DNA from: a virus
Length of the DNA: 36,952 nt
Reading direction: 5' to 3' (one strand)
IMG/VR virus record: IMGVR_UViG_3300033571_029942
Span: 1-36,952 of that record
A program made the position numbers and the translations under genes. Under the pieces are notes generated by a model. That model saw only the letters and a list, made by a program, of their open reading frames with translations, searched no databases and was not told the DNA's origin. Within the stretch, counting starts at the first letter, position 1, and each line of letters opens with the position of its first letter. This document shows positions 17,101-25,085 of this stretch, in pieces.

Positions 17101-19283
17101 CCGTACAAGACGCCATGGGAAGAAACCATTTCATTTATTATATCCTGCTTAGAATCTGATGTGTTGATAACTCTTTCAATAAAAGAATAAAAATCTGTAA
17201 CATCGTCTTGACCTGTTCTAATATTTACAAAATCATAAAAATTAGGTACTGGTGTAAGATAATCTGATGGGTAACCTATTAAAAGACCGCCATTAGCCCC
17301 ATATTCATTTCCTATTCTGATTTTTTCAATATCGGGCTCAAGAACTTGCTCTATAGGATTAGTGGATTCCCCAGTAATAGAAAGCTTTGCTGGTTTTTCA
17401 ACTAGCTTATAAGGTAAGGGAAATCCAAAATCTGCAGGATAAGCAAATGTAAATTTTAAAAGCCCTGTTGTGAAATCCACTGAAATGTCGGTGAACCTAG
17501 CAGAAAAATCTTTGACTTTTTTTATAAATTCAAATCCCCTTCCATCTTGTCCGATCTGGAGTCCGATAGGGAGAGGAGCAACTTCAAATACCCTCTGTAC
17601 CGCAAGTAGGTAAAGGCTAAACGTCGGATTGAATCCAGCAAAAAGAGGATTTAGATTTTCTGGATCTATCTCTTCTGGTTGAATTCCCTTTTTTTGAGCC
17701 AGGGACTCAATATAAGATTGTCTAACAGAAAAAAGATCTTCGAGGTCTTCTTCTAATAAATTTATAAAGTTATTTTTTATTAGAATATACCTAATCTCCT
17801 CTATTTTTTCAGTAAATAAACTTATAGCCTCATTTATGGGATATGTGTTATTTTCTTGGTTGATATTAATAAAACTATTGTTTCCGTTCGTGGATTGTGT
17901 GAAAAAATCTAGAAGTTGTGTTCCAGAAAATTCAGTGTCTGTTAAAGATATGCTAAAAAGATCGCTATTAAAAATAGGATTATTCTGGACGAAAATGTTC
18001 TGTGAATTTTTTAGATCTAGTTTTTGTTTTTGTATTTCTTGCCCTTTATTTAATATCAGGTCGTTATAGAGTAATATTTGAAAAACTAGATCAACAGGTT
18101 TTTCCTGTCCTTCTTGGGGAACACCTATCCTTTGTCTCCAAAAATCAACTAGATCCTTTTGAAAATCATGAATAATATCTATATGATAAAGTATTTCCTG
18201 CAGGTCCATTTCTATTTTTTGCCATCTCCCTAATTCCTGAGTGGATTTTTGGATCTCGTTGACTTTATCTAAAGCAGAATCTAAACAAGCCTGTATAGTA
18301 CTAGGATCAATTTGAGCAGGCTCTGGGTCAGGTTCGTTTGGATTAAGACCGGAAAAATCAAAAGGTGGAGGATCACAAAAATCATCAAATGTTTCTAAAA
18401 CATCAGCAGAAGTTTGAATGACATCACCAGTAACAGGATCTTCTGCATACCCAATAAAACAGTCAGGATCTATTGCAGGATCATCTCCGTCAGGAAAAAA
18501 GTTAGCATCATAATCTTCTATTCTAGAAGTTAAGTTCCTATCTACTAGATCTGAATTTTCTTTTTCAGTATCACACCCTTTAGAATTTTGATTAGCTTTC
18601 TGTATTATCTCATTGATCTTATTGATAGCCTCCTGATTTGTTTTCTTTTGACTATCCAATTTAAAATAAACAGGTGTTGTGCCTGCCATTATAACCTCAA
18701 GAGGAAGAGGAAATCCCAGAATATTTAAGCTCCTTTTTTTCTTAACTGAAGAGTTGCTGGGTTTTCCAAGAACTAAAGGATCTAAGTTATCAAAAATTTC
18801 TTCATTAATTTCTAACAAGAAAGATGGATCATTAGCTTCTAAAAATTCTATTACCTCCTTAGAAGCTGGGCAATTTTTTCTTTCGATGATATTAGTTTTT
18901 ATTCCAATATCTTCGGGGTTTATGTTTCTTGGTTTATCAACCCCTTCTCTAATGGCTTTTTCGTAAATAGATGGTTTTTTAACTTTTGTTATCTCCAATA
19001 GGATCAAAGCATATAAAGAATCTCCCTCACACAAACAAGCTAATTCATCAACCCTAGAAGCAGATATAGAAAGAGGTTTTGGTTGTAAACTAGAAAAAAG
19101 ATTGTCTACCTCTTTTTTTAGGTCGGATTGTATTTTTTCTGCCCCCTCTTTACTTTGAGGATCCACATAAGGCTTGTTGAGATCTATATCCGGTGCTATC
19201 GTCTTAATTACAAAATCTGACGTCAGCTCTGTCGGATCTACACTAAGGAGTTTGTCTATTCTGCTTTCAAAATTATCTGCCAT
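14199..19283 (-). CDS. 1694-residue virion-type protein, unrecognised
   Basis: This very large protein lies directly after the spike gene, with a 2-nt gap, inside the tail/baseplate block, so a virion role is likely. It is acidic and proline-rich. It has an eight-cysteine stretch at about residues 864-927 (CNCGG, CPPACCG, DCPT, TCWWKKFC), which could bind zinc or form disulfides. After it comes a proline-rich hydrophobic region at about 955-1035 (PPIILPLPLGLGMIVIFIPL). That region resembles a membrane-inserting segment and is rare in baseplate proteins. Helical segments follow (about 1090-1180). The upstream sequence GGAGGTTAAAT before the ATG is one of the few good ribosome sites here, though it also encodes Gly-Gly of the previous gene. 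It could be a hub-associated or DNA-ejection protein, but no family is recognised. Confidence 0.7.
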   Translation of the reverse strand: MADNFESRIDKLLSVDPTELTSDFVIKTIAPDIDLNKPYVDPQSKEGAEKIQSDLKKEVDNLFSSLQPKPLSISASRVDELACLCEGDSLYALILLEITKVKKPSIYEKAIREGVDKPRNINPEDIGIKTNIIERKNCPASKEVIEFLEANDPSFLLEINEEIFDNLDPLVLGKPSNSSVKKKRSLNILGFPLPLEVIMAGTTPVYFKLDSQKKTNQEAINKINEIIQKANQNSKGCDTEKENSDLVDRNLTSRIEDYDANFFPDGDDPAIDPDCFIGYAEDPVTGDVIQTSADVLETFDDFCDPPPFDFSGLNPNEPDPEPAQIDPSTIQACLDSALDKVNEIQKSTQELGRWQKIEMDLQEILYHIDIIHDFQKDLVDFWRQRIGVPQEGQEKPVDLVFQILLYNDLILNKGQEIQKQKLDLKNSQNIFVQNNPIFNSDLFSISLTDTEFSGTQLLDFFTQSTNGNNSFININQENNTYPINEAISLFTEKIEEIRYILIKNNFINLLEEDLEDLFSVRQSYIESLAQKKGIQPEEIDPENLNPLFAGFNPTFSLYLLAVQRVFEVAPLPIGLQIGQDGRGFEFIKKVKDFSARFTDISVDFTTGLLKFTFAYPADFGFPLPYKLVEKPAKLSITGESTNPIEQVLEPDIEKIRIGNEYGANGGLLIGYPSDYLTPVPNFYDFVNIRTGQDDVTDFYSFIERVINTSDSKQDIINEMVSSHGVLYGQLIEKSASTWLFFNPTERGDNDARDPSKLRPSSYIGDGEPNQQFRDFWGNFKPKWSEKYNQNKQSFVDPAIRDIKEQSKNAAQGLAETLPIFDEVTVSIFDSYFEIKRRKDQIEELLLIAAQKREEKEEETSGESVRTKFQSCNCGGEGEISDQENCPPACCGDAGSDFNFGDFLTSLPPASDCPTIYQTCWWKKFCEHATTVGLLPYPNGIPPIEDPSFFLAQGPSVRFGLKYWPVGYLPPAFIPIPIPNPIDGQPYIRIPLPMIWNVIPPIILPLPLGLGMIVIFIPLIGGFMPTPLVYLKEFITGSSLFLTGIRGPRFIPRRSDPPLPDPLEQIKQALTFGIPDKLIPLPNFGLDDIDSPERILSDLQTNFTKIFDSVPAPGNMNAIRNLQDREIALKAEIDGKIKDYQKQAALLDVPEPDVNAQKEALRGLIQERKNALITTIKDYIETGIPEPKSIVFPKDKDKLKTDIPGIVKSFLDLKDMKASFVPLKCPEYVNIKEEIKEILKLLKIPTPSQYSSENSELSNQSKIFLRVNKDPRSMNGVEFGELVDGIRSTSLVITHILMRGNKFSVLEKIKGGSFSSLSFCDYGGTFSFPPLSITNSAPSPLDLPKVSNPIIEEIYLRLMDGMSSAQYTPQDFARYVRYDGETPQMVIRVKDLKKLISKKLGLSRRGPFELERPLDLEEPLISRFPHPEGPLCCLESLSGGFGNAISAFELTTLFPPKQDQLSQSPGLGGIPQITIPGSVIKGFVKEAVGTVLNGGILEQLMPEINDIDSPKFINLQPQDIQKMARNLVRDTLNPEGAIPPFLELTQVPVLPLARPTDMVEQVSVGLGVPPIARLPQSLLWQYLLGSPKSPLPEEIIQPVVKLASSLLSNVPWPIAVLLGRNVINLINPLRLRDDHPAWRRMSLNNTLYVVYLDEFLRSAADVSGLFKFFFGAADPVYPLPELPDELQKAFSIKKI

Positions 19284-19285
19284 AT

Positions 19286-20152
19286 TTAACCTCCAGTTGC
19301 TCCAGTAGGTCCTAAAGAGACCGGAAAGTTATTTTCTGCAGGAACACTAGGCACTTCGGGGAAGTTCTCTCTTGTTACCCTAACAGTTTGACTCGTGGCT
19401 AATTGCTCAAAACTAGAAGCCAGAGTCGACATAACCCCTGGAGTGGAAGGAAGTTTTGTATCTACAGCTATTGCTAATTTTTTTAAAAAGTCCCAGAGAG
19501 GTTCAGCACAAACAGCAGAAAAGAGGGGTGAATGTCCCAGATTAGTGGTTTTTCCATCCATCCAAACTTCCTCAGATGAATTCTTGATCCTAGTTATAGC
19601 AGTGTTTTCTATTTCTTGGTCTGCATATTTAGTTATTTTTCCTCCCTTTAATTCTATAGAGGAAGTTTCGTCTGCGTGGGTGATTAGAATAGAATTATCG
19701 TTTCTTATAATGATCTTAGATTCTTTTAGATCGATCACAAGACCCTTTTCAACAGTATAGTATATTTTTAACTGTTCTATACCATCATAAATCAGAGAAT
19801 GAGCTCCATCATAACTTCTTGATATCTCGTCTATTAAATCCGGTGAAAGCTCTTGAACTGCTTTATACTCCGGACTATAATAATTACCATTATTAAATTG
19901 AACATGAACTACAGATCCGAGTTTGGGAACTGACATTCTACCAGATCCTCCGCCCAGACCAAAAGACATATCAAATCTTTGGTATGCCCATGGTAAATCA
20001 GCATCTGGAATATCATCAAATAACCCAAAAACTTTAACCTTGGCTCTTCCCCTAAATTCGGGGTCTTTATTATCTACAACCACACCCAAATAGTGTGTGA
20101 TTTCAGCATTAGATTCTTTTAATCTTTTCGAATTTACTACAGTCATATCCAA
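19286..20152 (-). CDS. gp5-like baseplate spike protein (OB-fold, no lysozyme domain)
   Basis: This 288-residue protein has the N-terminal OB-fold typical of gp5/VgrG spikes, with GRAKVKVFGLFDDIPDADLP followed by WAYQ and, further on, GSVVHVQFNNGNYYSPEY. The middle has short strand repeats (DLKESKIIIRNDNSILITHA, then SIELKGGKITKYADQEI), consistent with a triple beta-helix needle. Unlike T4 gp5 (575 residues) there is no lysozyme domain. The C-terminus ends in a Gly-rich tail (GPTGATGG). The neighbouring hub-like genes fit a central puncturing device. The start is ATG at 20152, 5 nt after the stop of the repeat protein. Confidence 0.85.
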   Translation of the reverse strand: MDMTVVNSKRLKESNAEITHYLGVVVDNKDPEFRGRAKVKVFGLFDDIPDADLPWAYQRFDMSFGLGGGSGRMSVPKLGSVVHVQFNNGNYYSPEYKAVQELSPDLIDEISRSYDGAHSLIYDGIEQLKIYYTVEKGLVIDLKESKIIIRNDNSILITHADETSSIELKGGKITKYADQEIENTAITRIKNSSEEVWMDGKTTNLGHSPLFSAVCAEPLWDFLKKLAIAVDTKLPSTPGVMSTLASSFEQLATSQTVRVTRENFPEVPSVPAENNFPVSLGPTGATGG

Positions 20153-20157
20153 TATTT

Positions 20158-22839
20158 TTATAGATTATCATTCTGAGAAGTTTCTTGTGAATTGGTGTTT
20201 GGATAGACTCTTCCGATTCTTAGAACGTCGTTACTCGTTGTTGTTTGGTATTCGTCTGAATTTATCGAGGGATAAACTCTGGAGGGAAGACCCAAATCTG
20301 GTCCATCCGATGTTTGATAGATATCTTCTACGGGTTCATCATAAACCCTACCAACCAGACCAAGATCTTCTCCGGGAACTCCGGGGTATTCATCGCCGCC
20401 TGGATTTTTGTATTCTCTGTCTGGTAAACCTAGATCGGATCCTTCAGATGTTGGGTAGACGTCTTCATTGGGTTCATTATAAACTCTTCCAAGAACCCCT
20501 AGATCTAAACCTGGTACCCCTGGATATTCGTCTCCCTGTGCACCAGTATACTGTCTAGCAGGAAGTCCAAGATCTGGTCCAGAAGAAGTTGGATATAAAT
20601 CTACTGAAGGATCTGAATAAATTCTATTAGGAGCTCCGAGTTCTGCTCCAGGAACATCTGGATATTGATCATCATTATTACCAGGATAAGTTCTATTAGG
20701 TAGGCCTAAATCTGCCCCGGGAACATCTGGATATTGGTCGTCATTTAGACTAGGATAAACCCTTCCTGGAACCCCCAACTCTGCTCCAGGAACATCTGGA
20801 TATTGATCATCATTATTAACAGGGTAAGTTCTATTAGGTAGGCCTAAATCTGCCCCCGGAACATCAGCATATTGGTCCCCTCCGGGTGGAGGATAAACCC
20901 TTCCTGGAACCCCCAACTCTGCTCCAGGAACATTGTTGTATTGATCGTCATTATTAGAAGGGTAAATTCTATTAGGTAGACCTAAATCTGTACCAGGAAC
21001 ATCCTGATATTGATCTCCCCCAGGGGGAGGATAAACTCTTCCAGGAACTCCAAGATCCGATCCGGGAGTGTTTCCGTATTGGTCATCATTGTTAACAGGA
21101 TATGTTCTATCAGGTAAACCAAGATCCGAACCAGGAACGTTTCCATAAACGTCTGTAGCAGTTGGTGTTCCGGGTTGACCTGAACCTGGTAATACGTTAC
21201 CTAAGTTTTCTGGAGTGGGTTCTGGTACACCTAAATAAACATCGTCATTTATCGCAGGATATGCTCTTTCTCCTGGTCCTCCTAATCCCTGAGTCTGTGG
21301 CCTGGTATCACTAAAAGGTGTAGGGGCTCCTCCGTTAATTAATCCAGATAGACCTTGAACACTCTGTGCTCCTTGCTGGAGATTTGAAAGTTGGAATCCA
21401 TAGATGTTTCCTAGTAACTCTCCCTCTACTATAGACACACCCTGATTTTTTAAATCTGCAACGGTGTTAGTAATAAAATCAGAAGCTAATTGTGCAAAAA
21501 ATCCTGCAGAATCAGCTCCCTCAGTAGGAAATTTCAGACCTTGTGTGGAAACATAATCTAAAGAATTGTACGGAGAGTTTGGTCCTCCCCAAATATCAGC
21601 TAAAACCATTTGTTGAATATTGTTATCCTTCTTAACAGTATCTGCCAATTGGTTAAATTGTATTTTATAATCTTTTACTCTTCCTACATGAATTTTAAAT
21701 TTAGTTGAAACTTGTTGTCCCCCCTTGTTATCAATAGTTCCAAAAGAAGGGTACGTCTCGTCAAAATCAAATTCGCATTGGTCAAGTTTATAAATCCAGG
21801 CATAAGGCATCATATCATAAGATCCCACCTTATCTGCTCCTATATTTTGAGAATTTGTTGATTTTTGTAAAAGACCCGCTGCTTCGTCTAGTAATCCAGT
21901 TTGACTATTAAAACTATCTAAAAAGTTAGCAGCTTGTGCAACAGATCCTATAGAAAAAGGATTTAAAATATCATTAATTCCATAAGTTAATTGTATATTT
22001 CGTATTTCGGTAATAACCAAATACATTCTAAATTTTCGGAGGTTTTCGGGAAGCATTATCCTATGATGTGTATAATCATAAATAGCTTTTCTATAAAGTT
22101 CTGCAATAGCAGAAAGTCTCATGTCAATAGATTCTAAACAATCTATAGTTAATGTACCTGCTCTTCTTGGTGCGCTTCCTTTTTTGTGATAGTTTTGTAT
22201 ATCAACCTTTAAAAGTGTTTCCAATCCAGAAAGGCTTTGAAAATAATATGGGCAATTTCTATTGATGTGATCCAATCCATTTTTAAAAGCCTCTATCATC
22301 TGGGATCTTTTATCTGATCTTCTTTTTAAAAACTCTTGTGCCCCGACATAAGCTAAAGGTTGGTGCACAGGAAAAGCACCAGTATTAATCATTCCATTTA
22401 ATTTGAACTTACTTCCGTAGAAAAAATCAGTGTCGGTACCAAATCCTCCCGCTGAGGCAGGATCAGTAAGTTGTTGTACTGTTGTTGGGTTTGGAATTCC
22501 TCCTGTAGGACCGGCCTGATTCGAAGCGACTTGCTCTTGAACTCTTTTAGAAAATGCTGCTTCGTAATCTGATTCTGTGAGTGATCCATCAGAAGATCTC
22601 CTAAAAAGTGGAGAAATAGGTAAAAAAGTACCCTCTTCGTCAAGAGAAGAAGTGTCACCAAAATCAAAAATAAATTTAAAATAAAGGTATGTGGGATCTT
22701 CTTTTTTCCCGTGCTTTGTGGTCGATATTCCCTTTAGAAACTTATCCCTCTGAAAATCTATTTTTCTCTGTAGTGCATCTCCAGTAGGGATTAATCTATT
22801 CCTAAGTCCGCCTCCAAAATCTGATATAAAATCTGCCAT
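20158..22839 (-). CDS. Tail-tube/hub-like protein with fourteen 23-residue C-terminal repeats
   Basis: Residues 1 to about 470 of this 893-residue protein look like a tail-tube or tube-cap type protein of large myoviruses, with PYYFQSLSGLETLL (197-210), IDCLESIDMRLSA (232-244) and MLPENLRKFRMYL (262-274). That resemblance is from memory. A Gln/Gly/Pro-rich linker follows. Residues 563-884 are fourteen tandem units of 23 residues, consensus D-x-Y-x-x-V-P-G-x-D/E-L-G-L/V-P-x-R-x-Y-P-x-x-x-x. Odd and even units differ (NRTYP-NND versus GRVYPPPGG), so the array grew as 46-residue pairs. Nine residues (QETSQNDNL) follow it. The repeats may form an extended arm on the tail. The gene sits between the hub and spike genes. 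Confidence 0.75.
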   Translation of the reverse strand: MADFISDFGGGLRNRLIPTGDALQRKIDFQRDKFLKGISTTKHGKKEDPTYLYFKFIFDFGDTSSLDEEGTFLPISPLFRRSSDGSLTESDYEAAFSKRVQEQVASNQAGPTGGIPNPTTVQQLTDPASAGGFGTDTDFFYGSKFKLNGMINTGAFPVHQPLAYVGAQEFLKRRSDKRSQMIEAFKNGLDHINRNCPYYFQSLSGLETLLKVDIQNYHKKGSAPRRAGTLTIDCLESIDMRLSAIAELYRKAIYDYTHHRIMLPENLRKFRMYLVITEIRNIQLTYGINDILNPFSIGSVAQAANFLDSFNSQTGLLDEAAGLLQKSTNSQNIGADKVGSYDMMPYAWIYKLDQCEFDFDETYPSFGTIDNKGGQQVSTKFKIHVGRVKDYKIQFNQLADTVKKDNNIQQMVLADIWGGPNSPYNSLDYVSTQGLKFPTEGADSAGFFAQLASDFITNTVADLKNQGVSIVEGELLGNIYGFQLSNLQQGAQSVQGLSGLINGGAPTPFSDTRPQTQGLGGPGERAYPAINDDVYLGVPEPTPENLGNVLPGSGQPGTPTATDVYGNVPGSDLGLPDRTYPVNNDDQYGNTPGSDLGVPGRVYPPPGGDQYQDVPGTDLGLPNRIYPSNNDDQYNNVPGAELGVPGRVYPPPGGDQYADVPGADLGLPNRTYPVNNDDQYPDVPGAELGVPGRVYPSLNDDQYPDVPGADLGLPNRTYPGNNDDQYPDVPGAELGAPNRIYSDPSVDLYPTSSGPDLGLPARQYTGAQGDEYPGVPGLDLGVLGRVYNEPNEDVYPTSEGSDLGLPDREYKNPGGDEYPGVPGEDLGLVGRVYDEPVEDIYQTSDGPDLGLPSRVYPSINSDEYQTTTSNDVLRIGRVYPNTNSQETSQNDNL
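20188..21153 (-). repeat. Fourteen tandem 69-bp coding repeats
   Basis: Exactly 966 bp, or 14 x 69 bp, in frame with no spacers. The central units (4-8) are the most alike, for example DQYPDVPGAELGVPGRVYP and DQYPDVPGADLGLPNRTYP. The units at each end are more diverged, with the last (DEYQTTTSNDVLRIGRVYP) the most degraded. Near-identical neighbours at DNA level suggest recent duplication, and copy number may vary among relatives. Confidence 0.9.
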
Positions 22840-22848
22840 TCTTTTTTA

Positions 22849-24474
22849 TTAATTTCCAAATATATCGTTCTTTATTTGCCCTAGTGAATCTGTAACTTCT
22901 GATGAAGCATTAGCAACAAGATCATTGAAGTTAGGATCATCAACTCTAGGGTTAAGTGTTTCAGGATCGGAAGAAAGCCCAGGGTTAAGTGCCCATTGTT
23001 TCTTGCCTAACAATAAAGATTGATACATTCCGTCTTTATTATTATACTCTATAGAGAACCCCAAGACAACATAATTTCCAGAAAGAAATATATTTGGTGT
23101 TTTTTGATCGGGTGAATTAGCCAAAGATGTTTCCTCACCTTTAGCTGCGGTGTATTTAGAATCTCCTGAAATAGTGTTACTAGAAAAATGAAAAATTGTA
23201 ACAGGGAAATTTTGACCCCTGTATAAAAAAGGAGTCCATTTTCTATTTCTAACCTTTAAAAGAATTTTATAGCTGTCACTTCTATTTAATATATTTTGAA
23301 CCTGTGCCTGTTGAAAGTTAGCGTGAACATTATCGAAATATACTGTTCCTACATATGTTTTTTTGATCTCCTCTTTATAAATATCCTCTCCTAGCCTTCC
23401 CTTATTTAATACGTCCCTAGATCCAAGATTTTTATTGGTAACTGCTTCAAGATTATAAGCTACAAATTTATTTTTAGGTTTATCTGATTTAAGAGTATCG
23501 TCGTAAAATTGTAATGTTTGAAAATATCCAAATTCGTTATTAATCTTTCCCGCATTATTTTCTAATGAAATAGCGGTAATAAATAAGGGTGATTTAGAGA
23601 CATTGGTTGCATTAGTTAAGACTAAAGGAAATTCAACTTCTAGAGTGTCTGCACCAGGAGCAACATCAGGAAACTCGTCTGGTCCATAAGCAACTCTCAT
23701 AGTTTCTATCACATCATTCTGCTCATCAAACTGTTTTTTAAGGTTAACAAAATTAATGTTGTAATATTGGTCTATCCAACAATCAAAATAATCTTCCTCA
23801 CCCAACCAAGAGGAATTAACAATTTGTTTTATTAGTGTTTCGTAATCAATATTAGGAGAAATCCATTTCATTCGGTCTACTGTTTTAACCTCGTTAGCAG
23901 CGAATCCTAATCCCAGTTCTTCTGCTATTTTAAGTAGTGTTTCTGAACTAGTTCCTTCATAAACCTTAGAAATGTGCTTATACAATTTAGGGATTCTAAC
24001 CTCACCAAATATCGTATATGTTTGATATTCACCGGAGGAAGAATCTAAATCATACGGCTGCTGTGTCATAACACCTTTAGAAAAGGGGGATATAACTCCA
24101 GTTATTATAAAATCCATCCTTATGGGTTTAAACATCTCCCCGAAAGCCCTGATATAAATAGAAGCAATATCGCCATCTTTAGGAAAAGATGTGTAAATGA
24201 ACCTTTCGTCGATGGTATTAAACCTAAATATTAAGGTGGGTTTAAACTCAGTTAAATTTAATTGAAAATATGTTAATCCAGAAACAACAGTATTATTAAC
24301 CTTAATCACTGGTTCCAACATCCCGTAATATTTCTTTTGGATGTTGTTTGATTGTTCGTCAGTGACTTTAGAATCGCCCTTTTGTACAGAAGTATCGATC
24401 GCAGAAAGTTCGTCCAACTGAATGTCAGGATTTCTATATTGAAGTATTGCTTTTCTAAGATTAAATTCTGCCAT
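22849..24474 (-). CDS. gp27-like baseplate hub protein
   Basis: This 541-residue protein fits the hub family (T4 gp27, Mu gp44/gpD type). There are two strand-rich domains in the first 200 residues (VVSGLTYFQLNLTEFKPTLI). A helical segment follows with SETLLKIAEELGLGF and then ISPNIDYETLIKQIVNSSW and DCWIDQYYNINFVNL. That combination is typical of hub proteins that stack on the tail tube. The C-terminal part has a further strand region (NYVVLGFSIEYNNKDGMYQS). It lies beside the gp53-like gene and two genes before the spike, matching the role of seating the spike. T4 gp27 is 391 residues, so this one is longer. Confidence 0.75.
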   Translation of the reverse strand: MAEFNLRKAILQYRNPDIQLDELSAIDTSVQKGDSKVTDEQSNNIQKKYYGMLEPVIKVNNTVVSGLTYFQLNLTEFKPTLIFRFNTIDERFIYTSFPKDGDIASIYIRAFGEMFKPIRMDFIITGVISPFSKGVMTQQPYDLDSSSGEYQTYTIFGEVRIPKLYKHISKVYEGTSSETLLKIAEELGLGFAANEVKTVDRMKWISPNIDYETLIKQIVNSSWLGEEDYFDCWIDQYYNINFVNLKKQFDEQNDVIETMRVAYGPDEFPDVAPGADTLEVEFPLVLTNATNVSKSPLFITAISLENNAGKINNEFGYFQTLQFYDDTLKSDKPKNKFVAYNLEAVTNKNLGSRDVLNKGRLGEDIYKEEIKKTYVGTVYFDNVHANFQQAQVQNILNRSDSYKILLKVRNRKWTPFLYRGQNFPVTIFHFSSNTISGDSKYTAAKGEETSLANSPDQKTPNIFLSGNYVVLGFSIEYNNKDGMYQSLLLGKKQWALNPGLSSDPETLNPRVDDPNFNDLVANASSEVTDSLGQIKNDIFGN

Positions 24475-24477
24475 GAC

Positions 24478-25083
24478 TTATCTTCTAAAAATGTTCTTTT
24501 GTGCTAATTTTGTTTTTATGTCAGTAACCGAAACGTTCCTTCTTGGTTTATTTCTACATTGACCTATATTAGGTCCAAAAATTAATTTTCCATCCTCTAC
24601 TAGAATTTGTTGTTCTCCTTCCTGTAAAAGGTTAGGTGGAAGAGGTGCTTCGGATATATTAGAAATGTTTCTAGCATTTAAGTATTCTAGTCTATCTGCA
24701 CTCACCTGTGATATTTTTTCCTGTAGTTCTTTTCTAAAAGTTTTGGCCTTTTGTTTTTGATCTGTTAGTTTTTGTCCTGATTTAAAAAGATCCTTTGTCA
24801 TTTTATCACTGGGAATAAGTAAAAGTTCATTTATTTTTAAACTTAACGGATTTGAAATATTATTAAGTTTTAAAATTGTACCCATCTTTCCTTGATCCCC
24901 TGAATAAAGCATACCTAAAAGATCCGGTCTCCCTTCAGTCTCCTCAGTCACAATAGCAATATTTTTTAACTGATATTGTATTCTTCTTGTGTCCCAAGAG
25001 GCCACAGTTAAATCTAAATATTGCTGTCTCGTTTTTGGATTTACGAAATAGGGTTTGCTTTCTATGACATCTATTGCTAACAT
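24478..25083 (-). CDS. gp53-like baseplate wedge protein with LysM-like segment
   Basis: This 201-residue protein has a LysM-like stretch at about residues 52-92 (RPDLLGMLYSGDQGKMGTIL, then LNNISNPLSLKINELLLIPS), the pattern seen in gp53 proteins that join wedge to hub. The first 30 residues (KPYFVNPKTRQQYLDLTVAS) fit a wedge N-terminus. The C-terminal half is basic, with a KRKK-like end (CRNKPRRNVSVTDI). T4 gp53 is 196 residues, so length agrees. The gene starts 2 nt after the preceding stop and ends 3 nt before the hub ATG. It could also be a generic LysM peptidoglycan-binding tail protein. Confidence 0.65.
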   Translation of the reverse strand: MLAIDVIESKPYFVNPKTRQQYLDLTVASWDTRRIQYQLKNIAIVTEETEGRPDLLGMLYSGDQGKMGTILKLNNISNPLSLKINELLLIPSDKMTKDLFKSGQKLTDQKQKAKTFRKELQEKISQVSADRLEYLNARNISNISEAPLPPNLLQEGEQQILVEDGKLIFGPNIGQCRNKPRRNVSVTDIKTKLAQKNIFRR

Positions 25084-25085
25084 AA

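Noticed and set aside
20097-20558. Plus-strand open frame of 153 codons
   Set aside because: It runs antisense across the repeat array and the spike start. Its apparent repeats come from the minus-strand repeats.
20188-21153. Tandem repeat array could be taken as a CRISPR
   Set aside because: The units abut directly with no spacers, are 69 bp, and stay in one reading frame as protein repeats.
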